Shown: piece by piece, positions 28,095-37,200 of the stretch | How the letters are laid out: every line of letters starts with the position of its first letter | How positions within the stretch are numbered: position 1 is the first letter of the stretch | NCBI GenBank assembly: GCA_965230525.1 | Contig: OZ246008.1 | Span: 2,170,001-2,234,000, forward strand | Length of the DNA stretch: 64,000 bases | From: GCA-002733465 sp965230525 | GTDB lineage: Bacteria; Pseudomonadota; Gammaproteobacteria; Enterobacterales; Kangiellaceae | Direction: 5' to 3' | The notes under the pieces: generated by a model | The model's input: the letters and a program-made list of their open reading frames with translations, nothing else | Database searches by the model: none | Told to the model about the DNA's origin: nothing | Made by a program: the position numbers and the translations under genes

Positions 28095-28767
28095 TCATCG
28101 CGAGGAACGAAGCGATTTTGACTTAAAAAGTTACGAGTTGCTAATTGTTAGTCGCTAGTAGCGAGAGCATAACTGTCATTGCGAGGAACGAAGCAATCTG
28201 GTTTTAGAGTTTAGATCGAAGTAAAGGGATTGCCGCGTGGTGCCTCCTCGCAAAGACTGAGCTATGTTGTCATTGCGAGGAACGAAGCAATCTGGTTTTA
28301 GAGTTTAGATCGAAGTGAGGGGATTGCCAGGTCGTGCCACCTCGCAAAGACTGAGCTATGTTGTCATTGCGAGGGGCGAAGCAATCTGGGTTTTAGGGTT
28401 TAGATCGAAGTGAGGGGATTGCCACGTCGTGCCTCCTCGCAATGACTGAGCTAGGTTGTCATTGCGAGGAACGAAGCAATCTGGTTTTAGAGTTTAGATC
28501 GAAGTAAAGGGATTGCCGCATCGTGCCTCCTCGCAATGACTGAGCTAGGTTTTCATTGCGAGGAACGAAGCAATCTGGTTTTAGAGTTTAGATCGAAGTG
28601 AGGGGATTGCCACGTCGTGCCTCCTCGCAATGACTGAGCTAGGTTGTCATTGCGAGGGACGAAGCAATCTGGGTTTTAGGGTTTAGATCGAAGTGAGGGG
28701 ATTGCCGCGTCGTGCCGCCTCGCAATGACTGAGCTAGGTTGTCATTGCGAGGGACGAAGCAATCTCG
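28095..28767. repeat. Palindromic repeat array 1: six full 93-96 bp units plus end halves
   Basis: Units start with GTCATTGCGAGG at 28175, 28269, 28363, 28458, 28552 (first base changed), 28645 and a final half-unit at 28741; a degenerate half lies at 28095. Within each unit the left arm (GTCATTGCGAGG...GAAGCAATC) is reverse-complementary to the right arm (GATTGC...CCTCGCAATGAC), so a unit can fold into one long hairpin. The loop contains TTTAGATCGAAGTGAGGG. The array ends 33 bases before the first small secreted gene. Confidence 0.95.
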
Positions 28768-28799
28768 GGATAAATAGCACAGAAACAAGAGAATAAAAC

Positions 28800-29126
28800 A
28801 TGAAAAAATTTTTACTCACCATTTCATTTTTGCTCCTCAATACCTCTGTTTATGCAGAGTGTGAACAATGGAGTTGTGTAGATGTAAAGATTACACGGCT
28901 ATATGTTAATGCCGACGGAGATACCTTATTAAGTACTTCAGGAGACGAAACTAAGCTTTCTTGCACGGCGTCAAGCAATACTTACATTAAGCTAGAGAAG
29001 AGTAGTGCTAACTATGATGCAACTTACTCGTTATTACTGGCAGCTCATACATTAGAGCACCCCGTATGGATTAGAACGTCAACCTCAGGTGACTGCAAAG
29101 TGGTTTACGTGGTTTCAGACAAGTAG
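28800..29126 (+). CDS. Small secreted protein, two-Cys family, member A
   Basis: This 108-residue protein has a clear signal peptide (MKKFLLTISFLLLNTSVYA, mature from about residue 20). The mature part follows the pattern shared by eleven genes here: a V-K-I-T-R-L strand, a short strand, a conserved Cys (L-S-C), the strand T-Y-I-K-L, a helix with Y-S-L-L-L-A-A-H, then P-V-W-I-R and a final G-D-C. Four Cys are present in the mature part. Function is unknown. The helix-then-strand layout recalls the OB-fold B subunits of SubB/PltB-type toxins (inference). It is first in a run of four close-packed members. Confidence 0.75.
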   Translation: MKKFLLTISFLLLNTSVYAECEQWSCVDVKITRLYVNADGDTLLSTSGDETKLSCTASSNTYIKLEKSSANYDATYSLLLAAHTLEHPVWIRTSTSGDCKVVYVVSDK

Positions 29127-29148
29127 ATATTGAACAAGGAAACTAGTA

Positions 29149-29490
29149 GTGAGTAACAGTATAAAATGTCTTAGTGGATTAATCCTATTAATAAGCAGCT
29201 GGTCGGCGTTTGCTACGGAGCAAATCTCAAAAAGAATGATTAATGAAATCGCAATTTATGATAGCTATGCAGTGATTCACCTAGCGACGCCAGCGCTAAA
29301 CTTGGATGGCTGTACTCGGCAGAACGCGGGCGCTTATATCAAAATCGTTTTTGATTCTGAAAATAACAAGGAAATGTACTCTACGGTCTTAGCCGCCAGG
29401 ATTGCAAAGCAAAGCGTTGGTTTTGGTGTATCTGGCTGTTCGAGTTGGGGAGGGGTAACCATACCACTTGCGTATAGAGTTGACTTCTAA
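29149..29490 (+). CDS. Small secreted protein, two-Cys family, member B
   Basis: GTG start with AAGGAAAC upstream. The 113 residues have a signal peptide ending near W-S-A-F-A. The family pattern is present: I-N-E-I-A-I strand, D-G-C, Y-I-K-I-V-F, the helix M-Y-S-T-V-L-A-A-R, Q-S-V-G-F and V-S-G-C. It lies 22 bases after member A, and its stop shares one base with the start of member C, so the genes are translationally coupled. Function is unknown. Confidence 0.72.
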   Translation: MSNSIKCLSGLILLISSWSAFATEQISKRMINEIAIYDSYAVIHLATPALNLDGCTRQNAGAYIKIVFDSENNKEMYSTVLAARIAKQSVGFGVSGCSSWGGVTIPLAYRVDF

Positions 29491-29858
29491 TGGAGAAATT
29501 ATTTGTGCGAGACATTATTTCAAAAACTCTAATCGTATTAATCTTAACGTTATTTGCTGTTAACTCTTACGCTAGCAATCTTAAAACAGCAGCCTTTAGT
29601 ATAGAAATGATCAGGGCTAGTGTTGAAACTAACACAGCCTATGTAAAACCCCATGGTAATGTCGAAATAAAAAATAGTACGTGTGACAGAGCAGACCTTT
29701 ATGCAATTAGTATGGCCGATTCAAATTTCGATGCCCTTTACTCTGCGCTTCTTTCGGCTGCTGCTGCCAAACAACAAGTTAGGCTTAGGATAAGTAGTAC
29801 ACCAGGAAATTGCCTGATTGGAAGGCAGCGGATTAGAGTTGTTGATGTGTTGTATTAA
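29490..29858 (+). CDS. Small secreted protein, two-Cys family, member C
   Basis: The ATG overlaps the TAA of member B by one base. The 122-residue product has a longer n-region (MEKLFVRDIISK) before the hydrophobic core LIVLILTLFAV, with cleavage near Y-A-S. The mature part shows S-T-C, the strand L-Y-A-I-S, the helix A-L-Y-S-A-L-L-S-A-A, Q-V-R-L-R-I and G-N-C, ending in I-R-V-V-D-V. This is the same layout as its neighbours. No known domain was recognised. Confidence 0.72.
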   Translation: MEKLFVRDIISKTLIVLILTLFAVNSYASNLKTAAFSIEMIRASVETNTAYVKPHGNVEIKNSTCDRADLYAISMADSNFDALYSALLSAAAAKQQVRLRISSTPGNCLIGRQRIRVVDVLY

Positions 29859-29877
29859 CAAGTCGAAGAGTATGAGA

Positions 29878-30216
29878 ATGAATTTTATGAAGAACATTTT
29901 ACTTGTATTGTTATTCACATTTGCTTGCAATGCCTTCGCTGGTGGTGGATTAGCAAAGGTTAAAATAACTAGAGTTGCCTTTCAATCAGGCGGCTTCTTT
30001 ATTTATTCGAATGACTGGAATAATCCTAATGACTGTTCTAATGATACTGCTGTTGTGCTTTTAAATACCGACTCAAATTATGATAAAGCTTATGCACTTT
30101 TGTTAGCTGCTTACACATCAGGAAAAACAGTGCGCGGATTTTCGGACGGATGCACCACATTCGATGCACAAACCTACAACACTATTCGTGGGCATAAATA
30201 TTTGGTGGTGGAGTAG
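29878..30216 (+). CDS. Small secreted protein, two-Cys family, member D
   Basis: The frame is open further upstream, but the ATG at 29878 is chosen: GAAGAG ends seven bases before it, and MNFMKNILLVLLFTFACNAFA is then a complete signal peptide. The 112-residue product keeps the family pattern: V-K-I-T-R-V, N-P-N-D-C, V-V-L-L, the helix A-Y-A-L-L-L-A-A-Y, K-T-V-R and D-G-C. The N-P-N-D-C motif also appears in members J and K in similar form. It is the last of the close-packed first group. Confidence 0.74.
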   Translation: MNFMKNILLVLLFTFACNAFAGGGLAKVKITRVAFQSGGFFIYSNDWNNPNDCSNDTAVVLLNTDSNYDKAYALLLAAYTSGKTVRGFSDGCTTFDAQTYNTIRGHKYLVVE

Positions 30217-30324
30217 GTTTTATCTTAGTAAACGACTTCGTAGAAATACCGAATAGTAAGTCAAAAAAAGATTTAAAGTACGAAAAATTAGAACAACAAA
30301 AAACTGGAAGAAATAACTAATCAG

Positions 30325-30341
30325 TAGTTACGAAGTAACTA
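30325..30341 (+). other. Hairpin upstream of member E
   Basis: TAGTTAC (30325-30331) and GTAACTA (30335-30341) form a seven-base-pair stem with a three-base loop, 28 bases before the start codon of member E and just before its AGGAGG site. Similar hairpins sit before other genes of this region. Confidence 0.4.
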
Positions 30342-30369
30342 GAAGCTTGTCCATATAAGAGGAGGAAAA

Positions 30370-30678
30370 ATGAAATATTTTATAGGGGTTGCACTGTTTA
30401 TGATAAGTGTAAGTACTATGGCTGCAACCTGTGCTCAGCACAAAAATACGATGCGCGCGTTAGTGGGAGTGGAATCTGTTTCAGGAAACTTATATGCGGC
30501 TTTAAGTTCTCCAAGTAAAAGTTGTGGGTGCACATATGCTCGCTTTTCACATGCTAACGTCGACACTAAATTAATTCTAAGTTTGCTGCTTACAGCAAAG
30601 CTCTCTGACAAGACAGTAAGAATTGACTTCTTAAATAACGGCGATTGCAACTCCGCGTATCGAGCATATTTAGATTGA
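30370..30678 (+). CDS. Small secreted protein, member E (subgroup with F)
   Basis: AGGAGG lies five bases before the ATG, an excellent ribosome site. The signal peptide is MKYFIGVALFMISVSTMA. The 102-residue protein is a close paralogue of member F: both have C near the mature N-terminus, G-N-x-Y-A, a C-x-C pair (C-G-C here), A-R-F, the helix S-L-L-L-T-A-K, K-T-V-R-I-D-F-L and C-N-S-A-Y-R at the end. The general layout matches the other nine genes. Function is unknown. Confidence 0.76.
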   Translation: MKYFIGVALFMISVSTMAATCAQHKNTMRALVGVESVSGNLYAALSSPSKSCGCTYARFSHANVDTKLILSLLLTAKLSDKTVRIDFLNNGDCNSAYRAYLD

Positions 30679-30712
30679 TAAACTGTTCCATTTTGAAGAA
30701 AAGGATAAACGT

Positions 30713-31018
30713 ATGAAATATGTGATTGGGGTGTTGCTGCTACTAAGTTTTGATACTTTCGCTGCGGGGTGCACTCAGAATAACAACACCCTAAACAACT
30801 ACGTCGGTGTTGATAATAAAGCGGGGAATATTTACGCATCGCTTAGCAATGGGAATAAAACATGTTCGTGCTCTCACGCTCGATTTAAACCTGAAAATAC
30901 TAACGTGGAAATGGCCTTAAGCATTTTGGTCGCTGCTAAATCGGCTAATAAGAAGGTAAGGATAGATTTTTTGGATGAGAATAATTGTAACTCAGCTTAT
31001 CGAGTTTACATTCATTAG
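30713..31018 (+). CDS. Small secreted protein, member F (subgroup with E)
   Basis: The 101-residue product has a signal peptide (MKYVIGVLLLLSFDTFA) and is roughly half identical to member E over its length, sharing V-G-V, G-N-I-Y-A-S-L, C-S-C, A-R-F, S-I-L-V-A-A-K, K-V-R-I-D-F-L and C-N-S-A-Y-R. E and F are evidently a recent tandem duplication. It starts 34 bases after E with AAGGATAA upstream. The 36-bp repeat array begins 28 bases after its stop. Confidence 0.76.
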   Translation: MKYVIGVLLLLSFDTFAAGCTQNNNTLNNYVGVDNKAGNIYASLSNGNKTCSCSHARFKPENTNVEMALSILVAAKSANKKVRIDFLDENNCNSAYRVYIH

Positions 31019-31046
31019 GAATTGAACTGATATTTGGGCATGGCTT

Positions 31047-31217
31047 GTCATTGCGAGGAGCCGACGCAATCTCTATAGGCTTGTCATTGCGAGGAGCCGA
31101 CGCAATCTCTATAGGGTTGTCATTGCGAGGGGCCGAAGCAATCTCTATAGGGTTGTCATTGCGAGGGGCCGAAGCAATCTCTATAGGGTTGTCATTGCGA
31201 GGAGCCGACGCAATCTC
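31047..31217. repeat. Palindromic repeat array 2: five half-units at exactly 36-bp spacing
   Basis: GTCATTGCGAGG starts at 31047, 31083, 31119, 31155 and 31191, always 36 bases apart. Each copy is only the left half of the unit seen in arrays 1 and 3, followed by CTCTATAGG-type filler. Because 36 is a multiple of three, the array creates an artificial open frame of a 12-residue repeat, which is not a gene. It separates the first small-gene group from the Rhs gene. Confidence 0.95.
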
Positions 31218-31297
31218 GCTTTTACATCTAGCAACACAATAGAAAGAATCTAAAAGTAAGTGCTAAACAAAAACATCAAAAAACTGGAAGAAAAAAT

Positions 31298-34200
31298 ATG
31301 AAATTAGTTAAAGGAATGGTAACGACTTTATTTTCAATCATTTTTATGACTGCAAATATTGCTAACGCAACCACAATAGTAACTGGTGATTACAACGGTG
31401 ATGGTAATCAAGACTCATTTAATCAAGCGGATAATAAGGGCGATTCATCGAGTCTTACCGCAAACGAAGGCAGTACTATTTCTAATTTTCATATTAGTTG
31501 GACGGATGCTCATCCCGATATTTCTGAAATAGCGGATTGGAGCGCACAAAGTTACGGTGCGTTTTCGGCCAATTTAAACTCTAGTCCCGGCGATGAGTTA
31601 TTACTGCTAGGTAAAAAAGAAATTATTTTGCTGCATGGCGATATTATTACGCCAATTCTTATTCCTAAAGATGTTCAAAATGCCATTGTTTCTTGGAGTT
31701 CTAGCGGTGTTGCAACCTACACTTCTTTTGATTTAGACGCTGACCCTGATCAGTTTAATGTGTTGTTTGGTGATTTTGATGGTGATGGTTATCAGGAGTT
31801 TGTTTTACAAGGTAAATCGAGTGGCTCTACTTCTTACATCATGAATAGTGATGGTTCGATTAGTGAGACATTGAGTAATGGTACTCATGGTATGGATTGG
31901 TCAGCGGCTTCAGTTACTTTAACTGTTAGTGACCTAAATGGTGATGGAATAGATGATCTATCGGCTGTCAGTACAGATAGCAATGTTGAAGATCTTCATG
32001 TTTATATGAGTAGCGGCAAGGTTGATAGTGTCAATACTTATTTTGGCGAAGCGTCTGCGCTTGGGTTTGATGTTGGGGCAATAGCCGGAGAATTTAGAGT
32101 AGACGAAGGTGGACAAGCTAATTATAGCATTCCTATTTATACACCTGTTGGTGTGGCTGGAGTATCACCAACTGTTAGCTTGAACTATAGTAGCGGAGGC
32201 GGAAACGGCATCGCTGGCATCGGCTGGAATTTGACAGCTGCCGGCGGTATTTCGCTTTGTGGAAAAAAACAACAAGTTGATTACGAACACGGTTCGATTA
32301 ACTTTGATGAAAATGACCGATTCTGCTTTGCTGGTCAAAGACTAGTAGTTGTTTCAGGAGAATATGGCGAGCCTGATTCAGAGTATAGGACTCTTATTGA
32401 CACGCAGACTAAGATCATAGCTTACGGTAGTGAAGGAAGTGGTCCACAATACTTCAAAGTTTGGCATAAAGATGGCTCCATAAACGCGTACGGAATTACC
32501 GATAATTCGCGATTTCATGCCAATAAGAATGGAATTGTGCAAACTGATATTTTAACGTGGGCGCAAACTTATTCTGAAGATAGATACGGAAACCGAATTA
32601 ATTATTTTTACACTTTAGATGAAACTATTGGCCAAAATCATATTGATAAAATTGAGTATGATCCAAGTGTGGTAATTAAGTTTAACTATACCACCGATAG
32701 ACCGGACTATCATGAAGGTTACTTCGAAGGGGGCAAAGCAATTTCGAATAAGCGATTAGATTCGATTATTGTGTCCGATAATGATATTGAAGTTCGACGC
32801 TACGACTTTGACTACGAGCAAAGCTTAAGCAAGCAAAGCCGAATGACAAGCGTCACAGAGAGTAAAGGGGGGATCGCGCTTAAGCCAACTACTTTCGAAT
32901 GGTCGGATGCGGTAAAGGGCATTCAAGCGGACTTAAATGAAGTCAACGATGGTTTTAAGTTTGATTACGGGACATTCATGAATATCGATGGTGACCTCAC
33001 CCCAGACTGGATGTATCTGAAATCAAACGGCGATGGTACGACTTCAACTGCAATCTTATACCAGAGTAATGGAAATGAGTTTGTTGAATCTTGCAGGCGA
33101 ACTATAAGTACTGATGTAGACTCGGAAGCTGGGATCAAAGTGTTTGATTTGGACGGGAATGGAACGGATGAATTAATAGTTTCTAATGGTGCATTAATAG
33201 AAAGCTATTCGTTCGACACCGTGCCATGTTCAGGAAGCTATTTAAGCTATGCAGCAACACCTAAGAGAACACTTTCTTCAATCAGTAAAGATCAAGGAGA
33301 ATATTTCTTTGGCGATCTCAATGGTGACGCACTACCAGATTTACTCTATTCAAATTCTGGTAAGTATTATGTTCAATATCATTTAGGAAGTTCTGGAAAT
33401 GCTTGGGGCTACTACGGCAGTGAGAACGAGGTAAGTTTCACGACAACCAGCTTAGTGGGTGGAACATCAAAACCTTACCAGACTCATTCAGCCTATGCAG
33501 ACTTTAATAGTGATGGCTTACTAGATGTGATATTGAAAGTAGAGTTTACCAAATATGTCTTTGATGATTCGTGTTTTGAGTATTGTACCGTTCTGTCAGA
33601 TCATTGGATTGTTTTCGCGGCCAATGACGATGGTTCATTCACAGAAATAGCTAACCTTGGCGACCTCGGTGATGCAGTTACTAAGAATAATGACCTAAAA
33701 ATTGTCGACTTGAATAACGATGGTCAACCTGATGTCGTTTATAGAAACAAGGGTCAAGATCGGTGGCACTACAAACAGTTCACAGGTACCGAGTTTCTAA
33801 CTAGCAAAACATTGTATGTAGACGATGATAAGCAAATTCATTTTGGAGATCATGACCGCGATGGTTTAACTGAAGTAATGTTTATCGAAGGTAGTAAGCT
33901 AAAGTATCGAGAGTTTGATGCTTCTGGTGTTTTGGCTACATCAATAATCAATACTGGCGTAGGCGCTGAGAATGCACAATTTATGGCTCAGGTTGATTTA
34001 AATGGTGATGGTGAGCTAGATATTGTTTCTGTCGTAGAAGATGCCCATTCTGGCTACACGCATTATGAGCAGCATCTTTCATACAATAAATCTCCTTTTG
34101 TTGCTAGAGATAGAATTACTGAGATAGACAATGGGTTAGGTAATACCACGCTTATAACATACAAAGCGCTAACAGACCCCGCACACCCGGACCTGTATGA

Positions 34201-37200
34201 CGATGATAATGGAAATCATCAAGGTTGGGACTATGATTCTAACGACTATTTAACATTTAAACAGAAGGGGCCCAAGTTTGTTGTACAAAAGGCAGAAAGC
34301 TCGTCTCCATCTTATGATGATGCCAACAACCAAAATACAATTGAATACCGATACGGTCGGCTTAAAAGTCACTCTCTATATGGCGGGTTAGGTTTTGAGT
34401 GGTTAGAAACGATAGACCCTCAAACTAACATCATTACTCGCACGTCTTACAAGCAAGAATATCCATATATAGGCATGCCTGAGAAAACTGAGGTATGGTA
34501 TGGAGAAAGGACGGCCGAAAGACTAATTAGTAAAGCGACGAGCGAATATAAGAAACTCTATCCACATGCATGCTATGGCCTATTCTGTACTATTGAATCT
34601 AACCTAAAAGTTGTTTACCCATACCTTCATAAGAGTATTGAGGATAGTTATGATTTTAATGTTAGTACTCTCAAGCAGGGTGAGCTTGTTAGCAGAGTAA
34701 TTACAGTAAGCGATTACAATAGTTACGGCGACCCCTATGCGCAAAATACCTATACATGTTACGGGAATAGTCCCGATTGCGAAAACAGCGGCTGGTTAAA
34801 GAGAATAAGGACAACAAATACGTATTCTCCTGCTAATAAAACTGACTGGATCTTGGGACGACTCACAAAGTCAAAAGTCGAGCATTTTGCTGATGGCGAA
34901 TCAACTCAAACTAGAATCAGCGCATTCGAATACGATACTGTAACAGGTATATTAACAGCCGAAATTATTGAGCCCGACAGTACAAATCGAGAAGAATATC
35001 TTCGCACTGAATATTTGCATGATACTTACGGAAATACTATTCGTAAGACGGTATGTGATAACACTATCGACTGCTCGACTTTGCCCACGAGTGATCCATT
35101 TGATTTGTATCGAGTCTTTCGTACAACTGAAACCGAATACGACTCCGATGGACGTTATGTCACTAAATCCATAAATGGATATGGTCAAACGGTTTCCGAG
35201 GTGTTACAACGTAATGAGCTTGGACAGGCTACTCTGGTTTCCAGCATAAGTGGAGCGATCACTCAAAAAGCATTTGGGGTATTTGGCCAAGAATTCTATA
35301 CAAAATCAGCTGATGGCAATTGGAGCAAAATTCAAAAGGCGCTTTGTGAGGCAATACTAGATTGCCCTACCGAAGCGATTATTAGAGTGGAAACATTCTC
35401 AGCAGATGGAAGTCATAAATTCACTTACATCGATGCGTTGGGCCGAACAGTTGAAGAAAAAGCCCAAGGTTTTGGTGACTACGACATTATTACTGAGTTT
35501 GAATATGATGCTAATGGAAGACTCTATCAAACAAGTTTACCCTATAAATCAACAGAACCTAGTAGCGTTGTAAAAACTAAAAACACCTATGATATTTTAG
35601 ATCGTATCTCACGGGTAGACTACCCGGACGGTTCGAGAGATTTACGCTACTATGATGGTTATGACACAGTAGAACGAGCTATAAAAACACGTATTGTTAA
35701 TGACAAGAATCAAAATAAAACTGAATTCACAAATGCCGCCGGTGAACTCGTAAAGGTTACAGATAACAATAATAAGTCTTTAACTTATCGTTACAATGCC
35801 ACAGGCGATATCTTAACTGTGCATTTTGATGGTGTGAAGCAAAGCGAAATTGAATATACCTCGTTGGGCCGGAAAGCAAAAATGTGGGACTGGGATAAGG
35901 GGGCCCAAAATGGGAATTTGTTTTGGGAGTATTCATACAACGCTTTAGGTGAATTAGTTTTACAGAAGGATCCTAAAGGTCAAAGTGTCAGTGTCTTTTA
36001 TGACCGAAATGGGCGTAAGATTAAGCAATTGGACAAAAATAGCGGTGGCGAGTCAGTCGCCGACTTTAGATGGACTTACGACAACTCGGTCAACCAATCA
36101 GGAACAACCGGAAAACTGACTAATCAGAAGAACGAATTGGATAGTGAATTAGTAATTGACTACCAATACGATAATTTAGGAAGGAACGATGTTACTACTA
36201 AAACTATCGCAGGTGTTTCATTTGTTAATGATATAGTTTTCGATTCCATAGGCCGAGTTATTGAGAGTTATGATGCGAGTGGTTCTGATCATGGTATTCG
36301 TAACACATATAACAGCAAAGGTTATTTAACAAAGATATCAGAGACAAAAGCGAATGACTCTACCGTATATCGCGAAATTTTAGACATGGATCAGTTTGGT
36401 AATGTAACCAAGGAAATCTATGGAAATGGTGTAATAACTGAAAGGGAATACGAAGATACAACTGGCAGACTTCTCAGAATCAATACCACTGATGGAGTAG
36501 CGGTAAGGCAAAATCTTGATTATAGATGGGACTCACTCGGACGTTTAGAAAGGAGAGAGTCGATAACTAAAGAGCTTGTAGAAATATTCACCTATGACAA
36601 TCTCAACAGAATCAAAACAGTTAATGGCGCTAACTTATACAATTATGATGCAAAGGGAAATATTACTTGGAAACAAGGTGTCGGAAGTTATAGTTATAAT
36701 GCTAGCTGCAATGGGGTCATAGCAGGTAGTCACGCAGTTACCGCTGCAGGAGGAAAGACTTATTGCTATGACTTAAACGGAAATATGATTAGTGGTGACG
36801 GACGAACTGCTGAATATTCGGTTTTTGATAAAGCAACTAAAATTACCAAAAATGGACATACAACTGAATTTGCTTATTCGTCAGAAAGAAGTCGCTATAA
36901 GCGCATAGATTCAAATACTGCCGGCGTTACTACTACATTTTATCTAGGGGGGACTGAGTATATTCAAGGTTCTAACGGCGAAATTTTCTATCGTCGTAAC
37001 TTACCGGGAGCAGTGATTAATGTTCCTGTTACTGGCTCAATGACTACAAAATATCTTCATACTGATCATTTAGGTTCAACAGATGTCATTACTGACCAAA
37101 ATGGGAATACCGCACAGGAAGTTAGTTTCGACGTGTTTGGTAACAAGAGGAATGTGTCAACTTGGAACGGAGAAATAACAACTATAGAATTCAGTCCGTT

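Noticed and set aside
28095..28767. Possible CRISPR array
   Set aside because: The units are 93-96 bp palindromes with no unique spacers and no cas genes; the sequence between repeats is itself repeated.
31045..31242. Open frame encoding a perfect 12-residue repeat (SLRGADAISIGL-type)
   Set aside because: It is produced by the 36-bp intergenic repeat array, has no ribosome site, and the same repeat is non-coding at arrays 1 and 3.
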